64,000 bases of DNA from Hyphomonadaceae bacterium (GTDB taxonomy: Bacteria > Pseudomonadota > Alphaproteobacteria > Caulobacterales > Hyphomonadaceae). A program made the position numbers and the translations under genes. The notes below the pieces were generated by a model. The model had not been told where the DNA came from. It worked only from the letters and a program-made list of their open reading frames with translations, and did no database searches. Positions 8,640 to 16,630 of the stretch are shown here, piece by piece (within the stretch, counting starts at the first letter, position 1; each line of letters starts with the position of its first letter). The stretch is taken from contig JAUYPV010000002.1 in the NCBI GenBank assembly GCA_030697555.1, positions 38,783-102,782 of the forward strand, written 5' to 3'.

Positions 8640-10474
8640 CGAACCACGCGATAGAGCGTAAGCGGCGTGTCGCCGAGTTCGACTGGCGCAAGCCAGTCGG
8701 GATAGAAGCGTTTGCCGAGCTGCGCTGACAACGTGCCTTCCGGCATGGTCCGGGGATCAGCTGGATTGTGTGCATAAAATCCGGTTTCGGGAAGGCTCGG
8801 GCACACCAGCACATAGTCTGCCGCCGAATGGATCACGATCTCTCGCGCGGCTTCGGGCGTCGAGCGCAGCGCGTTGATCATCGTCATCGTACCTTCGACA
8901 TCGCGATGATACGGTGCCGCGAGCACCGAATGCTCGGTCCACACCAGCACACTCGCCCCCAGCGCAAACTGGTTGAGCATGATGCCCTTGGGCGCCGCCT
9001 CAAGCGGTTTGAATGATTCCGCCTTCAGGCAGGATTTCGATTCCGATGTCCGCATTTCGTAGTTTGCCAGCGTGCGCTGGGGCGTCAGGCCTCCTTGTAG
9101 TGCCTCGCCTGCACTCGCCCACGCGGCCGCAGCCGAAGCCGAAGCCACGCCGGCGAACGCCAATAGCCGGATTGCGGAAGCCTTGTTGCGATAGTCGCGG
9201 CGGGCTTTGGCGACAGCCCAGGCGCCGAACGGGATAGCGAAGGCCGTGGCAAATGCCGAACCGCGGATCTGCCACGCAAGCACGGCCCAGGCCGACAGCA
9301 AAAAAGCCAGTACGATCCAACCGGATGCGTCACGCCAGTGGCTGCGCAGATAGAACCCCGCCGCAACAAGCCCGGCGAAAGCTGCGCCCGCAACGCTCAT
9401 GATCATCGTCGGATCATCGCTCGCGAGTGCAAGAAGAGAGCGCGTCTCGGAAATCTGGCTCATCCAGAGCCGGTTCATGTCTGCGGTCATCGCCGAATAG
9501 CCGCCGCCGAGGCACCCCGGAAACAGGACGCTCATGGCGAGCAGCCCGGCTGAGCCGAGCGTCGCAGAAAGTCCGAGCCGCCGGCCCAAGGTCGACGTCA
9601 GGGAGTCCGGCGCACCGGCGCCGAGCACCAAGGCGACAGCGCCACCGATAACCGCCAGGCCTAGGAAAGGCGTCGACATGGCGTCGCAAACCGGCCTGCC
9701 CCAGTCGGATGCAGGAACCATCGTCAAGAACATCACGATCGATGAAGCGCCCAGCCCGCCCCCGAGCCAGGCAAGACCGCGGGCAAATTTATGCGGCTTC
9801 ATCAGCCAGAGTATTCCCGCCACGGCGAGAGCAGCGATGACCATCGGCACGGCCTCAGCGGCGGTCGCCATCGCAACGCCGAGGGCCAGTCCGGCAAGAC
9901 CGGCGGCGCGTGGCTTCTGTTCCATCCGCATCAGGCCCAACACGGCGGCGAGACCCAGGACGAGTTCGATATTGTGGTGGTCGAAAAAACCTGGTGCGAA
10001 CTTCTCGACAGCGGGGAATGCAAGAGCGGCAGCAATGGCGCCTGCCCATTGCGTTTCACGCTTAAGCTCATCGCGCGCGCCGATCTCGCCAGAGATCTTC
10101 ACAATGAGCATCATGAAGACCGCGAGCAAAGCGAGCGGCCACAAGAACGCGGCGGCGATCTCCGCATTGTGCTGCCCGAGGACCGGAGTCAGGAGCGCGA
10201 CGGGTGCAGCGATGACGGCATCGATCCAGCGCGTCCAGTGCATCGGCACGCCGTCAGGCGGATTGAGCCTGTGCTGGATCGAGTCAAACCAGCCCTGTCC
10301 GGCCAGCAGGTCTCGGACGCGCACAAGCCGCATCGCATTGTCGGGTTCGGAGAAATCCTGGGTCAGCGCCGCGGCGCCAAAGCCGAAGATGAGAATCGCG
10401 GCCGCAAAAGCCCAGCCGGTGATCCAGATGATGCGCTCACCGCTATCCCATGCGGCCTTGGCTGGCTGGCTCAT
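8636..10474 (-). CDS. Large polytopic membrane protein, GT-C-like
   Basis: The 612-residue protein has about 12 predicted membrane segments and a soluble C-terminal domain of roughly 150 residues. The first periplasmic loop carries DNAMRLVRVRDLLAGQGWFD followed by GVPMHWTRWIDAVIA. This acidic-residue loop plus the MHW-R motif resembles uncharacterised alphaproteobacterial membrane proteins with an oligosaccharyltransferase/GT-C layout, in which the first loop Asp binds the metal or lipid-linked donor. The function is not recognised with certainty; a lipid-linked sugar transferase is the best guess. It converges with the MFS gene with overlapping stops and has no clear operon partner. Confidence 0.6.
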   Translation of the reverse strand: MSQPAKAAWDSGERIIWITGWAFAAAILIFGFGAAALTQDFSEPDNAMRLVRVRDLLAGQGWFDSIQHRLNPPDGVPMHWTRWIDAVIAAPVALLTPVLGQHNAEIAAAFLWPLALLAVFMMLIVKISGEIGARDELKRETQWAGAIAAALAFPAVEKFAPGFFDHHNIELVLGLAAVLGLMRMEQKPRAAGLAGLALGVAMATAAEAVPMVIAALAVAGILWLMKPHKFARGLAWLGGGLGASSIVMFLTMVPASDWGRPVCDAMSTPFLGLAVIGGAVALVLGAGAPDSLTSTLGRRLGLSATLGSAGLLAMSVLFPGCLGGGYSAMTADMNRLWMSQISETRSLLALASDDPTMIMSVAGAAFAGLVAAGFYLRSHWRDASGWIVLAFLLSAWAVLAWQIRGSAFATAFAIPFGAWAVAKARRDYRNKASAIRLLAFAGVASASAAAAWASAGEALQGGLTPQRTLANYEMRTSESKSCLKAESFKPLEAAPKGIMLNQFALGASVLVWTEHSVLAAPYHRDVEGTMTMINALRSTPEAAREIVIHSAADYVLVCPSLPETGFYAHNPADPRTMPEGTLSAQLGKRFYPDWLAPVELGDTPLTLYRVVR

Positions 10475-10718
10475 CGCCTGTCCGTCAATCGCTAGAACTC
10501 CGAAAGGCCTAGCAATTCCGGCTTAAGCATTCGCAAAGCGGCGCACGAGCCGTTAACGAGCTTTCAGCGAATTAACCGCTTTGCCGCCGTCCCGACACGA
10601 TCGCCACAATGCCGTGTACGCGCCGCCCTACGCCAGCCGTGCGCCCGGGCGAAACAGGTCCCGGCTCTGCCGCCGCGCCGAAGACTCGGCCGCCGGCGGC
10701 AGGCTCTGGAGGGACTAA

Positions 10719-11306
10719 ATGAGTATCCGCACTTTCGCCCGCTCGAGCATTCTCGCGGGCATCGCGCTGGCCGCCGCCGGCGCCGCCAATGCCGACGTCT
10801 TCCTCAAGGTCGAGGGCACGCCCGGCGACGCCATTCAAAAAGGCTTTGAAGGCCAGATCACGCTGAGCGGCGCCAATATGAGCATTTCGAACTTCGTGAT
10901 GCCGGATCCGGAAGGTCTGGTGGACACGGTTCGCACCACCAATGTTGGTCCGCTCTTCCTCAACAAATCGCCCGACCGCTCGTCGGCCAAGCTGATGATG
11001 TCGGCTGTCGAGGGTGCGCCGCTCGGCACGATCGAAATAACCTTCACAACGCCCAGCCGTCCGGGTCAGCCGCAAGCCGTGGAGTCCCGCTGGATCCTCG
11101 AAGGCGCCGAAGTCCGCTCCTTCAACGTCTTCCAGGATCCCAACATCGGCCTGGCCCCGACCGAGACCGTCGAGATCGCCTATTCCTCGATGCGCTATCA
11201 ATACTTCGCCAAGGATTCGAAGGGTCAGCGCACGGGCTCGATGGAAGAGGTCAAGTGGTTGGTTCCGGACAGCCAGATGTTTCCCTTCGACGAAGGCTGC
11301 CGTTAG
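10719..11306 (+). CDS. Exported orphan Hcp-like (type VI tube-fold) protein
   Basis: The 195-residue product starts with a Sec signal peptide (SIRTFARSSILAGIALAAAGAANA, predicted cut after ANA). The mature part opens ADVFLKVEGTPGD, the start of the Hcp/DUF796 fold, and ends with the family-like ETVEIAYSSMRYQYF strands, with a middle SRWILEGAEVRSFNV stretch. Cytoplasmic T6SS Hcp proteins lack signal peptides, and no tss gene is in the window, so this is an orphan, probably periplasmic or secreted Hcp-fold protein. A strong 10-base-stem hairpin follows 30 bases after the stop. Its role is unknown; the monomer may form rings outside the T6SS. Confidence 0.72.
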   Translation: MSIRTFARSSILAGIALAAAGAANADVFLKVEGTPGDAIQKGFEGQITLSGANMSISNFVMPDPEGLVDTVRTTNVGPLFLNKSPDRSSAKLMMSAVEGAPLGTIEITFTTPSRPGQPQAVESRWILEGAEVRSFNVFQDPNIGLAPTETVEIAYSSMRYQYFAKDSKGQRTGSMEEVKWLVPDSQMFPFDEGCR

Positions 11307-11335
11307 TCATCCTTATTAGCCAATTCCAAGCGTGA

Positions 11336-11360
11336 TCCGGGGAGTTCTGCTCCCCGGATT
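11336..11360 (+). terminator. Perfect 10-bp hairpin, likely terminator of the hcp-like gene
   Basis: ATCCGGGGAG and CTCCCCGGAT flank a 5-base loop (TTCTG). The stem is perfect and GC-rich and lies 30 bases past the hcp-like stop. There is no T-run after it, so it may be a weak or Rho-aided terminator, or an mRNA 3'-end stabiliser. Confidence 0.6.
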
Positions 11361-11418
11361 CACTGCAGGCTAACGCATCCATGTTAGTCCTTTCCGATCA
11401 CGGGGAGGACTCTGTCCC

Positions 11419-11982
11419 ATGGCCAAGGCCGCGTTCCACAAGAACCAGAAGGTGTTCGTTAAGCCTGTGGGGACATGGGCGATCATCGAACACGTCCTGC
11501 CGCAATGGGTGAAAGGCCTCGATGAGCCGCTGAAGGTTCACTACGACGTCGGCCTCGGCCGCGAGTTCTCGGCCAGCGAACTGACGGCCGACAAATCCAG
11601 CGGCCCTATTGATGATGTGGCCGATCTCGAACAGTGGCGCATCAATCGCGCGCGCAATCGCTGGAACGACACCAATGACATTCCCAACCATCCCTTCCCG
11701 GGCACGTTCCCGGTCGTCACAACTGACGACAAGAACTGGGGCGGCTGGCGCGTTCCGAGCGCCGAATACGACCGCGACCCGCAAAAGATCGAATTCCAGG
11801 CACGGATCATTGCGTCCTCACCGCACCTCATGAGCATATGCAAGGCGCTCGCCCAGTTCGGCATGAACCACTCGGACGACATTCCGGCCGAGTTGCTGGA
11901 TCTCGCCAAGAACTCCACCGTCCTGCTGCGCCGCATCTATGAGACGCATGGCGATCAAGGCCACGCCCAAGCTGCGGAATAA
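11419..11982 (+). CDS. Conserved hypothetical cytoplasmic protein
   Basis: No family is recognised. The 187-residue protein lacks a signal peptide and membrane segments and is rich in Trp and Asp. It opens MAKAAFHKNQKVFVKPVGTWAIIEHVLPQWVKG, which suggests an SH3-like barrel start. A helical second half (QARIIASSPHLMSICKALAQFG) then resembles small alphaproteobacterial conserved proteins. The start ATG at 11419 follows a good purine-rich site (GGGGAGGA). It stands alone between the hcp-like gene and pepN, on the same strand. Coding character (GC-ending codons, intact frame) makes it a real gene. Confidence 0.7.
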   Translation: MAKAAFHKNQKVFVKPVGTWAIIEHVLPQWVKGLDEPLKVHYDVGLGREFSASELTADKSSGPIDDVADLEQWRINRARNRWNDTNDIPNHPFPGTFPVVTTDDKNWGGWRVPSAEYDRDPQKIEFQARIIASSPHLMSICKALAQFGMNHSDDIPAELLDLAKNSTVLLRRIYETHGDQGHAQAAE

Positions 11983-12096
11983 GCATCTGATTTCCTGAGA
12001 AATCCGGTTTGATGCCCTTTATCTTGGCGCCAAACTCTGTAGGCATTGCGCTCGGCGCCGCATCGACGCGGCGTGGCCGATCGAGAATTGTCGACC

Positions 12097-14727
12097 ATGC
12101 GAACCGAAACGCCGCCACCCGTCAGGCTTGCCGACTACAAGCCGTTTCCGTTCAGAATCGAACAGGTGCGCCTGCTGTTTCAGCTTGAGCCCGGGGCCAC
12201 TCACGTCAAATCGGAACTGATGGTTCGCCGGACGGACGAGTCCGACACGCCGCTTCGCCTGGATGGCGAAAAACTTGTTCTCAAGAGCGTCGTTATCAAC
12301 GGCCAGCCGCTCGACGATGCCGACTTCGCGGTGGAGCCCGAAGGTCTTGTCATCTTCAAGCCCGGCGATGTTTTCACGCTCGAAATCGAAACCGAGATAT
12401 CGCCCGAGACCAACACGGAGCTGTCCGGCCTCTATATCTCCGGTAACCGCTTCTGCACCCAGTGCGAGGCTGAAGGCTTTCGCCGGATCACCTACTATCC
12501 CGACCGGCCGGACGTGCTCGCCCCATTCTTTGTGCGGATCGAGGCAGACCGCGTGCGCTATCCCTACCTTCTCTCCAACGGCAACATGTCGGGCGAAGGC
12601 GATCTCGGTGAAGGCCGGCACTTCGCGGAATGGACCGACCCGCATCCGAAGCCGTCCTATCTCTTCGCCCTGGTAGGCGGCGATTTCGATGTCCTCGAAG
12701 ATTCCTTCACCACCTGCACCAGCAGGCCGGTGAAGCTCGCCATCTATGTAGAGAAAGGTGACGCGCCGCGTGCGGCCTATGCCATGCGCTCGCTCAAGCG
12801 CGCCATGTCCTGGGACGAGGATGTGTTCGGCCGCGAATACGACCTCGACATCTTCCAGATCGTCGCTGTGCGCGACTTCAACTTTGGCGCAATGGAGAAC
12901 AAGGGTCTCAACATCTTCAACTCGGCCTACGTCCTCGCCGACGGACAGACCGCGACCGACACGGATTTCGAGGCGATCGAAAGCATCGTTGCGCACGAGT
13001 ACTTCCACAACTGGACCGGCAACCGCATCACCTGCCGCGACTGGTTCCAGCTCTGCCTGAAGGAAGGTCTCACGGTCTATCGCGACCAGGAGTTCACCAA
13101 GGCGATGCGCTCGCCTGCCGTGGCGCGCATCAAGGAGGTGATCCGCCTGCGGACACGGCAGTTTCCGGAAGACGCCGGGCCGCTGGCCCATGCGGTGCGC
13201 CCCGACGCCTACGCGCGCATCGACAACCTCTATACCGCGACGGTTTACGAAAAGGGCGCCGAAGTCATTCGTATGCTTCGGCTGATGATCGGCGACGAAG
13301 CATTCTTCGCTGGTATGAATCGCTATTTCGACATGCAGGACGGAAAGGCCGCCACGGTCGAGGACTTCATCGGCGCCTTCCAGCCTTCGACGCCGCACGA
13401 CCTGCAGGCCTTTGCACAATGGTATTCGCAGGCCGGCACGCCGCATGTTCGCGCCAAGGGCGACTATGACCCGACGACCCGTTCATGGCGGCTAACCCTC
13501 ACGCAAACGACGGCCCCAACGCCCGGCCAGCCGGTGAAAGCGCCGCAAAGAATTCCCGTCCGCGTCGCCCTATTCGATGCGAACGGGCTCAAACTGGAGA
13601 CCAGGCTGAAGGGCGCTTCATCGGCGGAACACACTGTCCTGCTCGACAAGGTCTCGGATTCCTTCACCTTCGCGGATGTCGCTTCGCAGCCGCGCCCCTC
13701 GCTCAATCGCGGATTCTCTGCACCCATCCGCCTGACCGACGATCTCACGGAATCCGATCGCGCCGCGCTCGCAGGACACGACGACGATGCGTTTGCGCAA
13801 TGGGAGGCCCTGCAGACCATCTCCCGTGCGCTGATCCTCGACGCGGTGGGTGGAGGCGCTCGTGAGCCTGACCGTGCGCGTCTACAGGCTTTTGTCCAGT
13901 CGCTTCGCCATTCCGTTGCCCGCGCGGCGCCAACCGATCCCGCCTACGCCGCATTGCTGCTCTACCTCCCGACCGTCGGTGAACTCATCCTCGACGTCCG
14001 CGACGCCGATCCTTCCGCGATCCACGCCGTGCGCCTCCATGTGCGCCGCGCCATAGCGCGTGCCCTCGAAGACCTGCTTCTTGGCGTGCTCGACCGCAAC
14101 GAGCCCGTCACGTTCGATCCATCGGCCCGCGCTGCAGGCCGCCGGTCGTTGCGCGCTTCTTCGCTCTCGCTGCTGTCGGCGCTTGGTGATCGCCACGAAA
14201 AGCTGGTCTCTCAGGCCTATCGCCTCGCCGCCACGATGACCGAGACGCTTGCCGCGCTCGGAGCGCTCTCGAACATCGAAAGCGACGCTTTCGACGAAGC
14301 CCTCCGGGACTTCGAGTCCCGCTGGTCGAGCCAGCCGTTGGTCATGGACAAGTGGTACGGCGTCCAGGCGATGTCGGTGCGCGACGATCTACGCGAACGC
14401 CTGCAGAGGCTTGTCGAGCGTCCCGACTACGATCTGCGCAACCCCAACCGCGTCCGGTCGTTGGCCGCGTCCTTCTCCATGAGCAACCCGGTCGCGTTCC
14501 ACACGGCCGATGGCTGGGGCTATCGTTTTGTCGGTGACTTGATCCTCAAGGTAGACCCGCTCAACCCGGCCCTGTCGGCCCGGCTATCGACGGCTTTCGA
14601 AAGCTGGAGGTCGTTCAACGCGGCCCGGCGCGAAAAGGCCAATGCGGAGCTGGCGCGTCTATCGGAAGCCGGGCTTTCGAAGAACGCCCAGGACATTGTC
14701 AGCCGGGCGCTGGCCGAACCGGGCTGA
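12097..14727 (+). CDS. pepN: Aminopeptidase N (M1 metalloprotease)
   Basis: Zinc-dependent removal of N-terminal residues from peptides in the cytoplasm. The M1 signatures are clear: the exopeptidase motif GAMENKGLNIF near residue 264 and the zinc site HEYFHNWTGNR near residue 300, with the downstream glutamate ligand in KEGLTVYRDQEF. The PepN-specific C-terminal half continues to FHTADGWGYRFVGDLILKVD. The track start at 12046 adds 17 unlikely residues; the ATG at 12097 gives MRTETPPPVRLADYKPFPF, the normal PepN opening, and a standard length of 876 residues. It precedes the EAL/response-regulator/PleC block on the same strand with a 119-base gap. Confidence 0.96.
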   Translation: MRTETPPPVRLADYKPFPFRIEQVRLLFQLEPGATHVKSELMVRRTDESDTPLRLDGEKLVLKSVVINGQPLDDADFAVEPEGLVIFKPGDVFTLEIETEISPETNTELSGLYISGNRFCTQCEAEGFRRITYYPDRPDVLAPFFVRIEADRVRYPYLLSNGNMSGEGDLGEGRHFAEWTDPHPKPSYLFALVGGDFDVLEDSFTTCTSRPVKLAIYVEKGDAPRAAYAMRSLKRAMSWDEDVFGREYDLDIFQIVAVRDFNFGAMENKGLNIFNSAYVLADGQTATDTDFEAIESIVAHEYFHNWTGNRITCRDWFQLCLKEGLTVYRDQEFTKAMRSPAVARIKEVIRLRTRQFPEDAGPLAHAVRPDAYARIDNLYTATVYEKGAEVIRMLRLMIGDEAFFAGMNRYFDMQDGKAATVEDFIGAFQPSTPHDLQAFAQWYSQAGTPHVRAKGDYDPTTRSWRLTLTQTTAPTPGQPVKAPQRIPVRVALFDANGLKLETRLKGASSAEHTVLLDKVSDSFTFADVASQPRPSLNRGFSAPIRLTDDLTESDRAALAGHDDDAFAQWEALQTISRALILDAVGGGAREPDRARLQAFVQSLRHSVARAAPTDPAYAALLLYLPTVGELILDVRDADPSAIHAVRLHVRRAIARALEDLLLGVLDRNEPVTFDPSARAAGRRSLRASSLSLLSALGDRHEKLVSQAYRLAATMTETLAALGALSNIESDAFDEALRDFESRWSSQPLVMDKWYGVQAMSVRDDLRERLQRLVERPDYDLRNPNRVRSLAASFSMSNPVAFHTADGWGYRFVGDLILKVDPLNPALSARLSTAFESWRSFNAARREKANAELARLSEAGLSKNAQDIVSRALAEPG

Positions 14728-14783
14728 AACTTCGAGCAAACACGGGTTTAGAGCCGAGAACGCTCCAGGCTGCCCCGGTATCG

Positions 14784-14798
14784 TTAACCGCTGACTAA
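14784..14798 (+). promoter_or_regulatory. CtrA-like box (one mismatch) upstream of the EAL gene
   Basis: TTAA-ccgctga-CTAA has the 7-base spacing of the CtrA consensus TTAA-N7-TTAA with one mismatch in the second half. It lies 49 bases before the EAL-domain start, in the pepN-EAL gap. That cell-cycle genes follow supports it; it is weaker than the box before the PleC-like gene. Confidence 0.4.
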
Positions 14799-14846
14799 TC
14801 ATGCACCTTTAGCGTTCACAGTGCGTTTACGTGGCCGGGCGGAAGC

Positions 14847-15971
14847 ATGTCGCTTTCAAATCTTGATGGTGATCGATTTCGCGAGTTCGCTTTCGCGGCC
14901 GCGGACCTGTTGATCGCGACAGACGCTGGGGGACGCATTCTCGACGCCGCAGGCGACGCCTCGCTGCTTCATCACCCCTCGAGTGATCGTCTGATCGGGA
15001 AAAATGCGCTCGAGCTGATCAGCGAAGGTGAAACGCGGCGGCTGCGCGAGGACCTTTGGGCGCTCGGCCCCGGCCGCCGGATCTCGTGGGACGATGCAAC
15101 CGCGATGGAAGGTGGGCGCCGCATCATCGTGCAGCGCAGCCTTGTGTCGCCCAACACATTCAGCTTTGCCGTCTTGCGCACGCCATCCTCGACACAGGTT
15201 CGCGGCGACCGCGCCGAAGAACTGCTTTCAGACCGTTTCCGCGACGCCGTGATGAACGGCCGCCTGATGGCCGCGCGCCAGCCTGTGGTCGACACTCGCA
15301 CAGGCGCAATCAGCCACTACGAAATCCTCGCTCGCTTCAACGGCGAAGAGTCGCCGATGGGCATGATCGCAGCGGCGGAGAAGACCGGCCAGATCAGCCA
15401 TCTTGACTACATCATGGTCAGCGCCGCCGCCGCGCGCCTTTCCGAGTCCCAGGATCCCGGCTTTCGTCTCGCCGTGAATGTCTCCGGCGAGTCGATTCAG
15501 CGCCTAGACGTGATCCGCGAACTTTGCGCGGTGATCTCAGGCCACGACTTCCGGCGCGACCGCCTGATTCTGGAGATAACGGAGTCCGCGGAGATTCAGG
15601 ACATCGACACCGCAGCTCAGGCCGTGACCATGCTGCGCGCCTGCGGCATCGGTGTTTCGCTCGATGATTTTGGCGCGGGCGCAGCTTCATTTGGTTATCT
15701 GCGCGCACTGGATGTGGACGGTCTCAAGTTCGACGGCAGCTTCCTCCAGGCCGCTGCACACAATCTTCGCGGCATCGCTCTCATGCGCAACGTGGCCCGC
15801 ATGTGCGCTGAGCTTGGCATCGCGTCTGTCGGTGAGCGTGTTGAAACGGAGAATGATCGCAAGGTGCTGCTCGAGGCGGGCGTGCGGTTCGCGCAAGGAT
15901 ATCTCTACGGCCAGCCGGCGATCGACGAGACCTTCTTTCCCAGAAGCGGCTCGCAGCGCAGCGCAGCATAG
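14847..15971 (+). CDS. EAL-domain cyclic-di-GMP phosphodiesterase with N-terminal PAS-like domain
   Basis: Predicted to hydrolyse c-di-GMP to pGpG. Residues 1-115 look like a PAS-type sensor domain (LLIATDAGGRILDAAGD). The EAL domain follows from about residue 130: the signature is YEILARF (EIL in place of EAL), then NVSGES, LILEITESAEI, DDFGAGAASFGYL, LKFDGSF, GERVETE and AQGYLYGQP. The metal-binding and catalytic Glu, Asn, Asp-Asp, Lys, Glu and Gln positions therefore all appear kept, so activity is likely. No membrane segment and no GGDEF domain are present. The response-regulator gene begins 14 bases after its stop, implying one transcript. Confidence 0.9.
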   Translation: MSLSNLDGDRFREFAFAAADLLIATDAGGRILDAAGDASLLHHPSSDRLIGKNALELISEGETRRLREDLWALGPGRRISWDDATAMEGGRRIIVQRSLVSPNTFSFAVLRTPSSTQVRGDRAEELLSDRFRDAVMNGRLMAARQPVVDTRTGAISHYEILARFNGEESPMGMIAAAEKTGQISHLDYIMVSAAAARLSESQDPGFRLAVNVSGESIQRLDVIRELCAVISGHDFRRDRLILEITESAEIQDIDTAAQAVTMLRACGIGVSLDDFGAGAASFGYLRALDVDGLKFDGSFLQAAAHNLRGIALMRNVARMCAELGIASVGERVETENDRKVLLEAGVRFAQGYLYGQPAIDETFFPRSGSQRSAA

Positions 15972-15985
15972 CGACGGGGATCGCC

Positions 15986-16525
15986 ATGGACCGCGCGATG
16001 GAACGACTGAAGGTGCTGGTGGTGGACGACAACCATCACATGACCAACATCGTCAAGACGATCCTGCGTGGGATCGGGATCAAGGACCTGGCCGACGTGA
16101 GCAACGCCTCCGACGCGTTCCAGGCCATACGCATCACGCCGGTCGACCTGATCATCGCCGACTACGCGATGGAACCAGTTGATGGCTGCGAACTGACGAA
16201 GCTGATCCGCACGGCTTCGGATAGCCCCAATCACTACGTGCCCATCATCATGCTGACGGCCTACGCGGAACGTTCGAAGGTTGAGGCGGCGCGCGATGCT
16301 GGTGTCACTGAGTTCTGCGCCAAGCCTGTGACGGCGACCGAGCTTTACCGCAAGGTCGCCGCCGTCATCAATACGCCCCGCTCTTTCATCCGCACCAGCG
16401 TGTATTTTGGCCCGGACCGCCGGCGCCGCAAGGACGACGCCTACAAGGGCGATGAACGCCGCGAAAGCCTGTTTGGGCCCAAGGGGGCGACCGTCCTGAC
16501 CAGGCCGGTGGAACCCGTCGCTTAG
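15986..16525 (+). CDS. Single-domain CheY-like response regulator with basic C-terminal tail
   Basis: Receiver-only regulator of 179 residues. The acidic pair is in KVLVVDDNHHM, the phosphorylation site is Asp59 (LIIADYAME), the Thr switch is in IIMLTAYAE and the conserved Lys is in EFCAKPV. The receiver ends near residue 130, followed by a charged tail (YFGPDRRRRKDDAYKGDERR) that recurs in alphaproteobacterial receiver proteins; its role is unknown. There is no DNA-binding domain. Sitting between an EAL phosphodiesterase and a PleC-like kinase, it is a plausible phosphotransfer partner of that kinase, similar in concept to DivK. That link is inferred from position only. Confidence 0.88.
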   Translation: MDRAMERLKVLVVDDNHHMTNIVKTILRGIGIKDLADVSNASDAFQAIRITPVDLIIADYAMEPVDGCELTKLIRTASDSPNHYVPIIMLTAYAERSKVEAARDAGVTEFCAKPVTATELYRKVAAVINTPRSFIRTSVYFGPDRRRRKDDAYKGDERRESLFGPKGATVLTRPVEPVA

Positions 16526-16585
16526 GGCCGCCAAACCTGCACTTGTCGGGTTCCACGCGACCATTCGTGCGGTCCTGGCCCACAG

Positions 16586-16601
16586 TTAATCCCTCATTAA
16601 C
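16586..16601 (+). promoter_or_regulatory. CtrA binding box (TTAA-N7-TTAAC)
   Basis: TTAATCCCTCATTAAC matches the CtrA consensus TTAA-N7-TTAAC exactly and lies 30 bases before the PleC-like start in a 105-base gap. CtrA is the master cell-cycle regulator of Caulobacterales and relatives, so this kinase gene is probably a CtrA target. Confidence 0.65.
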
Positions 16602-16630
16602 CCTTTCGCAGCTTTTCGAATCCAAAGCTG

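Noticed and set aside
10523-10576. CtrA box before the hcp-like gene
   Set aside because: Two TTAAC-type words occur (near 10552 and 10571) but the spacing is 15 bases, not 7.
12019-13446. 475-residue minus-strand ORF opposite pepN
   Set aside because: Antisense to pepN with its zinc motif; shadow frame.
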